From: a virus
Strand: one strand, 5' to 3'
Length of the DNA: 25,625 nt
Virus record (IMG/VR): IMGVR_UViG_3300044641_003667
Location: 1 to 25,625 of that record
Position 1 is the stretch's first letter, and the number at the start of each line of letters is the position of its first letter. The notes below the pieces were generated by a model. It was not told where the DNA came from. It ran no database searches and saw only the letters and a program-made list of their open reading frames with translations. Positions 1 to 7,170 of this stretch are shown here, one piece after another. The translations under genes were made by a program, and so were the position numbers.

Positions 1-1
1 A

Positions 2-247
2 GAGGATCATAAAAAGAAAATCAGCAAAAACCATACAGGAAAATATCGAGGTGAAGATAATAACATGTATGGGCGTAAACAAAAACTGACAACTAAACTA
101 AAAATGTCACAGAAAAGAAGACAAAGGATGCCTTACAAATATATATGTGGACCTAATGGTAAAGTAACATCTATTCCACACACCGACCCTGTGCCTGACG
201 GTTATCAGTTAGGCACAAAGTACGATCCTTATAGACTCACCGAATAA
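2..247 (+). CDS. 3' end of a NUMOD3-type homing endonuclease (partial)
   Basis: This is the only plus-strand gene. The frame is open from base 2, so the methionine at 65 is probably internal and the gene begins outside the window. The visible 81 residues start with a NUMOD3-like DNA-binding repeat (HKKKISKNHTGKYRG followed by NNMYGR), the module that trails GIY-YIG or HNH nuclease domains in phage homing endonucleases. A basic stretch follows, then a tail of the form GPNGK...PDGYQLG that is common at the ends of such phage proteins. The nuclease domain itself is not in the window. It converges on the GNAT-like gene and overlaps it by 11 nt, which fits a free-standing mobile gene placed against the local direction of transcription. 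The family call rests on the repeat alone. Confidence 0.6.
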   Translation, partial: EDHKKKISKNHTGKYRGEDNNMYGRKQKLTTKLKMSQKRRQRMPYKYICGPNGKVTSIPHTDPVPDGYQLGTKYDPYRLTE

Positions 248-743
248 AATACTCAAAGCTATTCGATTCTTCATTTTCACTTATCAATTTAGCTCCATGC
301 TTTAAATGAAATTTAGTAGCCACAGGAGTTTTAGGTGACATTGTTACTATTCGTGGCCAAAGACTGATATTGATATTCGAATAATTTTCTTTAACACTAG
401 CAATAAACTGTCTAAGAAGTTCTGACCCCATGCCAGGGGCATATGACCACAATGTATAAGGTGTTATGAAAAAATTAGTCTTATCAATTGGACTAATATT
501 ATAATTAAGAAGATCGGCTCCAGTTCCCTTTTGCAATTGTTCTTCATTAACAGGTGCAGCGTAACCATAAGACACACACATTACTGCTAGTATCTTTTCA
601 CCCTCTTTCAAAGCAAATGTTTTTTTACCTGGACCCATTCTGTTGTAAACCGAGATATTTGGTCGCACAACATCGTCTTTAATATAAGGTTGAAGTTCTT
701 GCATTGATAGTGTTATCACTTCTTTTTTAAGAGTATTAATCAT
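237..743 (-). CDS. GNAT-like acetyltransferase candidate
   Basis: The product is 168 residues and the function is tentative. A central strand (KILAVMCVSYGY) is followed by FFITPYTLWSYAPGMGSELL, which sits where GNAT enzymes have strand 4 and the acyl-CoA-binding turn plus helix. The end has a KFHLKHGAKLI segment like the final GNAT helix and strand. No full Q/RxxGxG/A signature is visible, so this could be a degenerate or non-catalytic member, or another fold. It is the last gene of the minus-strand unit that begins at 3261, and it follows the DUF6433-like gene by 14 nt. The upstream ribosome site is weak. Confidence 0.4.
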   Translation of the reverse strand: MINTLKKEVITLSMQELQPYIKDDVVRPNISVYNRMGPGKKTFALKEGEKILAVMCVSYGYAAPVNEEQLQKGTGADLLNYNISPIDKTNFFITPYTLWSYAPGMGSELLRQFIASVKENYSNINISLWPRIVTMSPKTPVATKFHLKHGAKLISENEESNSFEYFIR

Positions 744-757
744 AATGAATTTACCAA

Positions 758-1261
758 TTATACTAGTTGCAATTTCTTAGTAGTTTTAGATTTTTTCTTA
801 GTTTCGGGTTTGTTATATTCAGTGATACCTAATCCAGGTAACAATGATTCCAATTCAGGATACAGTTCAAGCAACGTACCATCTTTGACTGCTGTTAGAA
901 TTTTAGCCTCTTTGTGATGCACTGACTCTAAAATGTTTACCCATTGTGCTTCACGTTTCACTGTGGACAATTTGCTCATATTACTATTCGGAATAATAAA
1001 TCCTTTTATTCTACGCCATTCTAGTTGCAAAGAAGTCTGCCCCATGCCATCTGGAATGTCTTCTTGTAGTTTAGTAATATCGGGCATACCTTCAGGCAGA
1101 TTCCAATCCGGTTTTTCAGCACCGACACCGAGACGAACAATAGGTACGAGTGCTTGATTTGTTGCTGCCCATTCTTTCAATCTTTTAATTTGTTCAGGTA
1201 CAGTGGGCGCTTTAAATACCCATGTAAACCCCTCATCAGTTTGTCTAAATTTTATCACCAT
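758..1261 (-). CDS. Conserved T4-like phage protein, DUF6433-like
   Basis: The product is 167 residues with no known function. The start is the ATG at 1261, because GGAGAG lies 4 nt upstream at 1266-1271; a longer frame from a TTG at 1273 would consume that site. The layout DWNLPEGMPD, then LEWRRIKGFI, then VKREAQWVNILESVHHKEAKILTAVKDG resembles small DUF6433 proteins common in T4-like marine phages, which share a WDLPEG-type motif and an RE...LESLHPxEA-type helix. The C-terminus is a lysine-rich tail. It lies 15 nt after RNase H in the same unit, which hints at, but does not prove, a replication-related role. Confidence 0.6.
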   Translation of the reverse strand: MVIKFRQTDEGFTWVFKAPTVPEQIKRLKEWAATNQALVPIVRLGVGAEKPDWNLPEGMPDITKLQEDIPDGMGQTSLQLEWRRIKGFIIPNSNMSKLSTVKREAQWVNILESVHHKEAKILTAVKDGTLLELYPELESLLPGLGITEYNKPETKKKSKTTKKLQLV

Positions 1262-1276
1262 TGTTCTCTCCAATAA

Positions 1277-2182
1277 TTAAAAATCACCAATAACATCCAT
1301 CATTCCTTTCATTTTGTTTTTAATAAAATAATTTAAAAGTTGACTTCTGTCACCGTTTTGTTGTTTTACATAACTATGTATAATAGCATCTTTAATGTCT
1401 TGAGGAGTTTTGGTTAGATCAACCAGCATTTGATTGCGATTATATCCATGAGACATGTCTGATGTTATCCATTCGGAAGGTGATTTTGATTTCCATTCTT
1501 CCAACAAATTCTTACGAATCGGTTTTTGACGAATGTTATTCACGAACGAATCATCAGGTGATAACATATTAGGTATGCCATCTCCCTTATCACCTGTGAT
1601 AATGTGTTCCATGAGAACACGGGAAGCAGATTCTTTTATCTTAATCCACTTTTTAAATGCAGGTGAATATTGTTTTACATTAGACCATTTTTGCAACTGA
1701 TTAAAATCATGGTCGCCACTGATAATCAAAAAAGGCACTGATGATGAGTCCTCAAACATATTATCAGATTCACCCATTGTCTGACTATACTCAGCAAGTG
1801 TACCAATAACATCATCCGCTTCAGCACCGTCTACATCAATAACCGGATAAGGAAAATACTCTTCTAATTCACTTCTAATAATAGATAGAGAATTGAATAT
1901 GGTACTCCAATCAAATTTTGATTCTTCTCTCTCTTTTTTGCGACTTGCTTTGTAGTATGGAAAAACTGTGCGTCTCCAATAATGCCTGTTGTCACATGCA
2001 ATAACGAGTTCACCAAATTCAGCACCAAATTTTGTGCGATATGAGCGTATGGTATTAATGATCATGTGTCGCAACAGAGGCAAGTCTACTTCAATGTCAG
2101 TGTTAGAACCAAATCCAACATTGCTCATAAAAGTAGCAATAGCTACCTGATTAAAGTCTATAATTATAATACCCTTATTCAT
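1277..2182 (-). CDS. rnh: T4-type RNase H (5'-3' exonuclease, FEN family)
   Basis: This enzyme removes RNA primers, and adjacent DNA, from lagging-strand fragments with a two-metal active site. Its 301 residues compare with about 305 in T4 RNase H. The acidic cluster is intact: D9 (IIIIDF), D64 (ACDNR), E121 with D123-D124 (GAEADD), D157 and D159 (SGDHDF), and D198 and D201 (GDKGDGIPN), the last being the helix-hairpin-helix approach typical of FEN nucleases. The ATG overlaps the stop of the upstream gene as ATGA and has a GAGGG ribosome site. It belongs to the unit driven by the promoter at 3291-3319. Identification is secure from motif order and length. Confidence 0.95.
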   Translation of the reverse strand: MNKGIIIIDFNQVAIATFMSNVGFGSNTDIEVDLPLLRHMIINTIRSYRTKFGAEFGELVIACDNRHYWRRTVFPYYKASRKKEREESKFDWSTIFNSLSIIRSELEEYFPYPVIDVDGAEADDVIGTLAEYSQTMGESDNMFEDSSSVPFLIISGDHDFNQLQKWSNVKQYSPAFKKWIKIKESASRVLMEHIITGDKGDGIPNMLSPDDSFVNNIRQKPIRKNLLEEWKSKSPSEWITSDMSHGYNRNQMLVDLTKTPQDIKDAIIHSYVKQQNGDRSQLLNYFIKNKMKGMMDVIGDF

Positions 2183-3261
2183 TTTATTACCCTCAATAAA
2201 ATCATTGAAGGTTGTACCCGAGTCTTGACTGGATATTTTTTACTTCGTATTTTATCTGCAAGTGTATGTAAACCATTTTTACGACAGTCTACCAATTGTT
2301 TAACTATATCTGCTGCACGAACTGTTTTTTCATAGGATTTACTAGTTGAATAATTGTCTATGGCTGTACCTTTTACTCCTAAAGTATTTGCATACTCTGA
2401 AGCGTACACACCAATGCGTTTACGATTGACATCATATACCCACACTTCACTAGCACCTATAATCTCAACAGGATTAATTGAAGTCAGATTCAACTCCACA
2501 TCTTGTTTAGTATATTTTAACTTACTCACAAGTTTGTTTTTATCAACAGGCTTTTTTCGTTTAATTCGTACAATTTTTTTAACCTGTTTAGTTTCAGAAA
2601 GCCCAATCACAATGCCATCGAAAAAGGCAAGTAAATGTTTCAGGGTAGACTTTTTAACATGAGAATAACCTTCCATTAAGTCTGTATCTGTTCCTTCTGC
2701 CAATTCTTTAAATTCTATAGCAAACCTGTCTACAATTTCAACTGCCTTATTTATTTCAGCAGCATTTAAATTATATGATAATACAAAATCTTTATAATTT
2801 GTAATCTGTGTACCACCAATAATCTTTTCTATACTATCATCAATGGCAATAGCAAATTTATTAAGATTCTCACGAATGTTTACAACTTTAGGTGTCTCTT
2901 CTTTTTCTTCAATATACAAAGACGCCTGCTTTAACCAAACAAGTTTTTGTTTTTTCATAAAGTTTAAAACGGATTCAGGAAGCCAACCCAGTTTATTCCA
3001 ACAGAAAAAATATTTAGACATACTATAGAATGCAGACTCTGGCAGGACAGAGATAGAAGTTATATCTTGTTTGTCCCAGTTTTCTTTCATCCACTTTTTA
3101 AGTGGGGCAATACCTGCCTTTTCTGCAATTTCGTAATGGACAAAATACAGGCAGTGTTGTAGTGCAGTGTCTCGTTCTGCATCGTCAGTCAGAATTTTGT
3201 ATTCTGCCCATTTGGGTTCTGGCAATACGTATGTACTGCGTGTTCTTGATGTTTTAGCCAT
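2179..3261 (-). CDS. Conserved phage protein of unknown function
   Basis: I do not recognise a fold in these 360 residues. The N-terminal third is aromatic and tryptophan-rich (KWAEYKI, CLYFVHYEIAEKAG, KKWMKENWDK, FFCWNKLGWLPESV), reminiscent of hypothetical proteins in T4-like marine phages. The middle is helical. The C-terminal part is basic (KKIVRIKRKKPVDKNKLVSK) and then beta-rich (IGASEVWVYDVNRKRIGVYA), ending in a basic segment, so nucleic-acid binding is possible but is an inference. It is the first gene of its unit, has an AAGGAG ribosome site just upstream, follows a sigma70-like promoter, and is translationally coupled to RNase H by ATGA. Confidence 0.7.
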   Translation of the reverse strand: MAKTSRTRSTYVLPEPKWAEYKILTDDAERDTALQHCLYFVHYEIAEKAGIAPLKKWMKENWDKQDITSISVLPESAFYSMSKYFFCWNKLGWLPESVLNFMKKQKLVWLKQASLYIEEKEETPKVVNIRENLNKFAIAIDDSIEKIIGGTQITNYKDFVLSYNLNAAEINKAVEIVDRFAIEFKELAEGTDTDLMEGYSHVKKSTLKHLLAFFDGIVIGLSETKQVKKIVRIKRKKPVDKNKLVSKLKYTKQDVELNLTSINPVEIIGASEVWVYDVNRKRIGVYASEYANTLGVKGTAIDNYSTSKSYEKTVRAADIVKQLVDCRKNGLHTLADKIRSKKYPVKTRVQPSMILLRVIK

Positions 3262-3290
3262 GAAAGGACTCCTTTAGTGTTTACTTATAT

Positions 3291-3319
3291 AGTATAACAA
3301 AGGAATACCTATTTGTCAA
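3291..3319 (-). promoter_or_regulatory. Sigma70-type promoter for the 3261-237 unit
   Basis: On the minus strand the sequence reads TTGACA (3319-3314), a 17-nt spacer, then TATACT (3296-3291), an 11 of 12 match to the bacterial consensus. The start of the 360-residue protein gene lies 30 nt further on. The -35 box falls inside the last codons of the 3309-3833 gene. This would be read by host RNA polymerase, so it is probably early or middle. Confidence 0.75.
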
Positions 3320-3833
3320 GCTCTTTTAGATAGTTTTCTACGGTTATTGAAGGTATTTCAGGTATATCTAATGAGTTCTCGCCGACAACTCTACGAATGG
3401 GGTATACTTTAGCCATGTGAATTAAAGCGTTAATCCAAAGCATTATGTTTGAAGGAGGTCTGTAAGTTTTTAAATCGGTGCCGTATACTCTACCTACTAT
3501 ACAATCAAATCCTAGTAGGTCTATTTGAGATGCTTTCAATGATGCAGCAAGTTCAATACCACCATGACCGCTACTATTATTTTGCATAAAATACGGTGAG
3601 TGCCAATTGGCTTTAGGTTCTAGTCCTTGACGTTTAAGACTAAAATGGCGATAGTAAACCGTACCATCATAACCGCTTTCATGTATTTCCTTTAACATTG
3701 CGTAGTCAACAGCGCACAAATAATCCACACAATATTCACGGTAAATATCATTGCATCCTATCTTTATGCCGGGTATCTTATCTAAAGGAATAGGCCCTCT
3801 TGAGAGCCCATTGCCTATCACCGTTACTTTCAT
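3309..3833 (-). CDS. DUF115/sialyltransferase-like (GT-A-like) protein
   Basis: The 174-residue product begins with a Rossmann-like strand and loop (MKVTVIGNGLSRG), continues with IKIGCNDIYREY and VDYLCAVDYAMLKEI, and later has SSGHGGIELAASL and IDLLGFDC. This pattern (GNGxS, GCNxxY, a D at the end of a strand, GxxAL) is that of DUF115 and CST-I-like sialyltransferase-fold proteins often carried by phages. A sugar-nucleotide-dependent glycan or DNA-base modification is possible, but the substrate cannot be read from the sequence. The start overlaps the preceding stop as ATGA. It is the last gene of the three-gene unit starting at 4338. Confidence 0.55.
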   Translation of the reverse strand: MKVTVIGNGLSRGPIPLDKIPGIKIGCNDIYREYCVDYLCAVDYAMLKEIHESGYDGTVYYRHFSLKRQGLEPKANWHSPYFMQNNSSGHGGIELAASLKASQIDLLGFDCIVGRVYGTDLKTYRPPSNIMLWINALIHMAKVYPIRRVVGENSLDIPEIPSITVENYLKELDK

Positions 3834-4054
3834 ACAAAAGATTTGATAGAATCAATTCTTACTGAGCGCCATGCCTGCTTGTCTGTATCAAATACGACTA
3901 GATTTGATGCAGGTGCAGTACGTTTGCCTTCAGTGGCAGGAACAACACTTTCTAGTAGTGTTGCATTCATCACACGTTCAGTACCATCTACCTTAGTAAA
4001 TGTAATTGTGCGAGTACCTGTACGCAATTGCTGAATATATTGATCTTTAATCAT
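3830..4054 (-). CDS. Small SH3-like beta-barrel protein (DUF2693/WYL-like)
   Basis: The product is 74 residues. The start is taken as the ATG at 4054, because GGAGAG lies 4 nt upstream at 4059-4064; an ATG at 4066 would place that site inside the gene. The sequence runs TRTITFTKVDGTERVMNATL, a polar linker, then NLVVFDTDKQAWRSVRIDSI. This matches the small phage proteins annotated as DUF2693 or SH3-fold (an FTKxDGxxRxM strand pair followed by vwDxxxxxWRsfRxdsv). Such proteins are thought to bind nucleic acid or modulate host factors, but the role is unproven. It is coupled to its neighbours on both sides. Confidence 0.65.
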   Translation of the reverse strand: MIKDQYIQQLRTGTRTITFTKVDGTERVMNATLLESVVPATEGKRTAPASNLVVFDTDKQAWRSVRIDSIKSFV

Positions 4055-4065
4055 ATCACTCTCCA

Positions 4066-4338
4066 TTATAAAATAATACCACTTGTCATTTTACGGTATG
4101 CTTTCTCTACATCATCATTTGTAGGTGTAATAAACACAACACCTGAAGCAAAGAATTCTACTTCAGCGGGATTTTCACGCCCACTAATAGCAATGCCTCT
4201 AGCAAACCCCATACCTTCTCCTGCATGAATAAGCATACGAGGATCTTTTAGTTTAATTCTGCTATCAGTTTGCTCTGCTAACTTGCCAATAAACTCTCCC
4301 GCAGGAGTTACTACTGACACAACATCATTGATTTTCAT
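4066..4338 (-). CDS. Small conserved phage protein, beta-rich
   Basis: The product is 90 residues. It begins with an Sm/SH3-like strand pattern (VVSVVTPAGEFIGKLAEQTDSRIKL), followed by a conserved-looking GMGFARGIAISGRENP segment and a C-terminal helix (NDDVEKAYRKM). Small proteins of this form recur in T4-like cyanophages and pelagiphages without a known function. It is the first gene of its unit, downstream of the promoter at 4369-4397, with an AAGGAA ribosome site. It overlaps the frame upstream of the next gene, so the two are probably co-translated. Confidence 0.65.
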   Translation of the reverse strand: MKINDVVSVVTPAGEFIGKLAEQTDSRIKLKDPRMLIHAGEGMGFARGIAISGRENPAEVEFFASGVVFITPTNDDVEKAYRKMTSGIIL

Positions 4339-4362
4339 AATATTTGTTTCCTTTTTTGATTG

Positions 4363-4761
4363 TTACTCATTGTATATGATATTTTCAAATAAGTCAAGCT
4401 GTTCTTCATCAATACTGGTTAATTTTTTAGGTGTCCAAGTAATAGGAACAAAACTAGAAAGTGGTTCCTTGTTTAATCTTATATTTAACATAGAGTTTAA
4501 ACAATTTGGATCATGCCGCTGTTGCCATTGCAGTAAAAACTCTTGCATCTTAGCATGAGATTTTTTCTCATAAATTGCAATAGTTTCTTTTTTAAGTTCA
4601 CCTTCAAACTCTTTAACATAGGCAGAGCTTCCATAATATTTTTCATATAACTTTTCAGTTTTACCAGAGTAACCGATATAATATAAACCAGACGGAAAAT
4701 ATGTGCAATATACTCTATGAATTGGTTTTATTTTCGGTTTTTTCTTCTTTACTACTATCAT
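4363..4761 (-). CDS. GIY-YIG endonuclease-like protein
   Basis: The product is 132 residues from the ATG at 4761; a longer frame begins at 4776, but AGGATG 9 nt upstream favours 4761. The segment RVYCTYFPSGLYYIGYSGKTEKLYEKYYGSS has the two-strand GIY-YIG core with YYIG kept and the first motif altered to VYC, and the helix after YYGSS begins VKEFEGEL. No separate DNA-binding domain is visible, so it is either a short free-standing nuclease or a degenerate homing endonuclease. It overlaps the 3' end of the preceding gene and has a late-promoter-like CATAAATA just upstream. Catalytic residues were not assigned with confidence. Confidence 0.55.
   Translation of the reverse strand: MIVVKKKKPKIKPIHRVYCTYFPSGLYYIGYSGKTEKLYEKYYGSSAYVKEFEGELKKETIAIYEKKSHAKMQEFLLQWQQRHDPNCLNSMLNIRLNKEPLSSFVPITWTPKKLTSIDEEQLDLFENIIYNE
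4369..4397 (-). promoter_or_regulatory. Sigma70-type promoter for the 4338-3309 unit
   Basis: The minus strand reads TTGACT (4397-4392), a 17-nt spacer, and TACAAT (4374-4369), 10 of 12 consensus bases. It overlaps the 3' end of the GIY-YIG gene and lies about 30 nt before the ATG at 4338. Confidence 0.6.
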
Positions 4762-4900
4762 TAAGTACATCCTCATTATTAGATGTACTATTTATGACTT
4801 TATTTTTACTGAATATCAGATCCCAGTTGTCGCTAAACTTTTGTTTATCTACTTTGCGTTGGGTGCTGCCTTTACCGCCCGACCACTGACCCTGTACCAT
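4715..4900 (-). CDS. Small conserved phage protein (KGS-R...NWDxIF type)
   Basis: The product is 61 residues. The N-terminal half (GKGSTQRKVDKQKF followed by NWDLIF) matches very small proteins common in T4-like marine phages, which share a KGSxxRpxdxxkfxxNWDxIF motif; no function is known. The C-terminal half is polar and rich in S, N, E and K, and is probably disordered. A GAGGA ribosome site precedes the ATG. Its 3' end overlaps the GIY-YIG gene by 47 nt in another frame, which suggests the endonuclease gene invaded here or extended its start. Confidence 0.65.
   Translation of the reverse strand: MVQGQWSGGKGSTQRKVDKQKFSDNWDLIFSKNKVINSTSNNEDVLNDSSKEEKTENKTNS
4789..4796 (-). promoter_or_regulatory. 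Possible late promoter box (CATAAATA) for the GIY-YIG gene
   Basis: CATAAATA on the minus strand matches the T4-like late -10 element in all but the first base. The predicted start of transcription is near 4783, before both candidate starts of the GIY-YIG gene. It lies inside the coding region of the upstream small gene, so chance occurrence is quite possible. Confidence 0.3.
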
Positions 4901-4902
4901 TT

Positions 4903-5094
4903 TTAGTCGTATCCTCTTTCAAATTGCAAGTGATCATCTAATTCATCACCCTCATCAGAAAATTCAAAATCAAATTCTACACCACAAAAAGTACAATAGT
5001 AAGGATCGTCTGAACTATTTTCCTCATCATAGGTGATCATAAAATCTGAACCACAATTATTGCAATAATGATCTATTGTTTTTTTACTTGACAT
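4903..5094 (-). CDS. Small zinc-ribbon protein
   Basis: The product is 63 residues with two CxxC knuckles (CNNCG at 11-15 and CTFCG at 34-38) separated by 19 residues, the pattern of a rubredoxin-like zinc ribbon. The C-terminal part is strongly acidic (EFDFEFSDEGDELDD). It could be a transcription modulator or a redox or metal-binding accessory, but neither is shown. An AGGAG site precedes the start, and the gene overlaps the end of the dCMP deaminase gene by 22 nt. Confidence 0.7.
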   Translation of the reverse strand: MSSKKTIDHYCNNCGSDFMITYDEENSSDDPYYCTFCGVEFDFEFSDEGDELDDHLQFERGYD

Positions 5095-5555
5095 ACATTT
5101 ACTCCTGCTTTGAATAAAAATTCTTTACCGCTTCCCTTTGAAGCCTCGTAATCATTTATATAGTACACTTCTTTTATGCCTGATTGATATATTAATTTAG
5201 CACATTCGATACAAGGAAAATGAGTGACATATAGTGTCGCACCGTCACTTGATTCCGTTGACCTACATAACTTCATAAGAGCATTAGCTTCTGCGTGTAA
5301 TACTTCAGGCTTAGATACTAATTTAAAGTTCTTCCATTCATTAGAGTCTTTGGGTAACTGTTGTTCTCTGTAGTCCCCGTCTTCACAGTAAACTTTATCT
5401 TCACATTCATTAGACCATCCAGAGGGTGTGCCATTATATCCTATAGACAAAATGCGATTGTCTTTAGTAATGACACACCCAACTTTTAGTTTATTGGCAG
5501 TAGAAAGATTTGCTGTCATATTTGCAATCTCTGCATAATACAATTGCCACTTCAT
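5073..5555 (-). CDS. cd: dCMP deaminase (zinc-dependent)
   Basis: It deaminates dCMP to dUMP, the substrate for the ThyX encoded in the same block. From the ATG at 5555 the product is 160 residues. The ATG overlaps the nrdB stop as ATGA, whereas a longer frame would begin at a TTG. The cytidine-deaminase-fold motifs are complete: H87-A-E89 (LHAEAN) supplies a zinc ligand and the proton-shuttling glutamate, and P114-C115-I-E-C118 supplies the other two zinc ligands. The TLYVTHFPCIECAKLI context is typical of the dCMP deaminase/ComEB family. An insert with C51 and C57 may carry the second metal or regulatory site seen in T4-type enzymes. Confidence 0.92.
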   Translation of the reverse strand: MKWQLYYAEIANMTANLSTANKLKVGCVITKDNRILSIGYNGTPSGWSNECEDKVYCEDGDYREQQLPKDSNEWKNFKLVSKPEVLHAEANALMKLCRSTESSDGATLYVTHFPCIECAKLIYQSGIKEVYYINDYEASKGSGKEFLFKAGVNVCQVKKQ

Positions 5556-6523
5556 GCTGCCCAAATATCACCCCACTCACCAGTCAATGCACCACGAGCA
5601 TAATCAGTACTTTTATTTTCAAAAAAGTTTGTATGAGTAGGTGCATTTATCATAGATTCTACCCACAGAAGAGGATTCTTTTTGACTTTAAAAATACCTT
5701 TAAGCCCCAAAGAAATCAACCGCCTGTCGCAAATATATCTAATGTAAGTTTTAACTTCTTCAGGAGTTAATCCTTCCATTGGTCCTATTGCAAATGCTAG
5801 ATCAATAAATTTATCTTCTAGCTCAACCATCTTCTCAGCAATAGTATATATCTTTCCTTTGAGGTCATCATTCCAGATACTAATATTTTCATTAATATAT
5901 TCACGGAACAATTTGATCATATTCTCTGCGTGTAATGTTTCATCAACAATACTCCAGGTAATAATTTGTCCCATGCCTTTCATTTTGCCGTGACGAGGAA
6001 AATTCAACAGCATAATAAAGGAACTGAACAATTGCATACCTTCTGTGAAAGCAGAAAACGCAGCAATATTTGTTGCTACTGATTCAACTGTTCCATTTGA
6101 ATTAGACATATCAACAAAATATTCGTGTTTATCTTTCATAGCTTCATATTCTAGGAATTCAGAATATGTAGACTCAGGCATGCCAAGAGTCTCAATGAGA
6201 TGAGAATACGCTGCTATGTGAAGAGCTTCTCTTGCAGCAAATCCTGCAAGCATCATTCTTATTTCAGGTTGTTTAAAATAGGGCAAATAGTTATTTACAT
6301 AACCACCTGCCACATCAATATCACCTTGTGTGAAGAATCTAAAAATATGAGTGAGAAATGATTTTTCTTCACTTGTAATTTTATTTTTCCAATCTTTCAC
6401 ATCTTCTGCCATATTGACTTCAGTGTGCAACCAATGAGATTGTTCATGCTTTAACCAAGCATCGTATGCCCATGCATAATTGAAGGGCTTAAAATAAGAA
6501 CGTTCTTCTGTTAACTTTGACAT
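5552..6523 (-). CDS. nrdB: Ribonucleotide reductase class Ia beta subunit
   Basis: This radical-generating subunit partners NrdA in making deoxyribonucleotides. In its 323 residues the diiron ligands align with E. coli R2 by both motif and spacing: D68, E99, H102, E161, E195 and H198. The radical tyrosine is Y106, in EALHIAAYSHLIE. It is therefore a class Ia-type tyrosyl-radical protein rather than a manganese- or metal-free variant. GGAGAAA precedes the start, which overlaps the preceding gene by 13 nt. nrdB is separated from nrdA by three genes, including a desaturase. Confidence 0.95.
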   Translation of the reverse strand: MSKLTEERSYFKPFNYAWAYDAWLKHEQSHWLHTEVNMAEDVKDWKNKITSEEKSFLTHIFRFFTQGDIDVAGGYVNNYLPYFKQPEIRMMLAGFAAREALHIAAYSHLIETLGMPESTYSEFLEYEAMKDKHEYFVDMSNSNGTVESVATNIAAFSAFTEGMQLFSSFIMLLNFPRHGKMKGMGQIITWSIVDETLHAENMIKLFREYINENISIWNDDLKGKIYTIAEKMVELEDKFIDLAFAIGPMEGLTPEEVKTYIRYICDRRLISLGLKGIFKVKKNPLLWVESMINAPTHTNFFENKSTDYARGALTGEWGDIWAA

Positions 6524-7170
6524 GTATTCAATTTCTCCAAAAATTCTTCTTCGTATGTAGGATCATATAAACTATAAAATATCAACTGATTGGTGTTTTT
6601 AATAAAATAAGGACCTATTTTTTTTAGTGACCTCATTCTTACATTGGCTTTTCTAAATTCTTTTGTAATTAAAGTTCTACCAGATATAGTTTCTGTTACA
6701 TTATGATAATCAGGGTATCTGGATTTATCATTTATTTTTATACTTCTATCAACTAAGTGTTCATTATATAATTCTGTTGTATGGCACCCACCTAAATATC
6801 CATCTTTAATACAAAAGTCTTCTAACGAGTAAACTAGATCATTTGTACTGTTAGCATCTTTCAGACTTAATCCTTTTAATTGTCCTGGTATGGTGTACAT
6901 TCTAGATGCAACAAATATATTGGTATCCCAATCACTAGAATACCAACCAGCACCTGCAACTATTTCTCCCTTATCATGATATACTAAATAACCTGCCCGA
7001 GGTCCATCAAATCTTTTTTCTATGTACAGCAAATATAAAAAAGTGTGAGGTTTGTTCTTCCAATCAATAGGATCCATATTAGTTGCATTCGGTCTAGAAT
7101 CATCTAGTGATTTACTGCAAAAAGAAATCAGTGGCAGTAAAGGATAACTACTGTCAATTTTTTCTATCAT
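6511..7170 (-). CDS. Unknown protein downstream of the desaturase (weakly GNAT-like)
   Basis: The product is 219 residues from the ATG at 7170, which forms TAATG with the desaturase stop and has AAGGAA upstream; a longer frame to 7200 is less likely. I do not recognise it with confidence. A hydrophobic strand pair (GYLVYHDKGEIVAGAGWY) followed by FVASRMYTIPGQ, and a C-terminal MRSLKKIGPYFIKNTNQLIFYSL segment resembling strands 6-7, faintly suggest an acetyltransferase fold. It lies between the desaturase and nrdB and is coupled to both, so it may act with the desaturase or simply travel with it. Confidence 0.55.
   Translation of the reverse strand: MIEKIDSSYPLLPLISFCSKSLDDSRPNATNMDPIDWKNKPHTFLYLLYIEKRFDGPRAGYLVYHDKGEIVAGAGWYSSDWDTNIFVASRMYTIPGQLKGLSLKDANSTNDLVYSLEDFCIKDGYLGGCHTTELYNEHLVDRSIKINDKSRYPDYHNVTETISGRTLITKEFRKANVRMRSLKKIGPYFIKNTNQLIFYSLYDPTYEEEFLEKLNTCQS

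Noticed and set aside
933-1157. Plus-strand open frame inside the DUF6433-like gene
   Set aside because: It lies wholly opposite a supported gene, lacks a ribosome site and shows no recognisable protein pattern. The same holds for the other plus-strand frames right of base 247.
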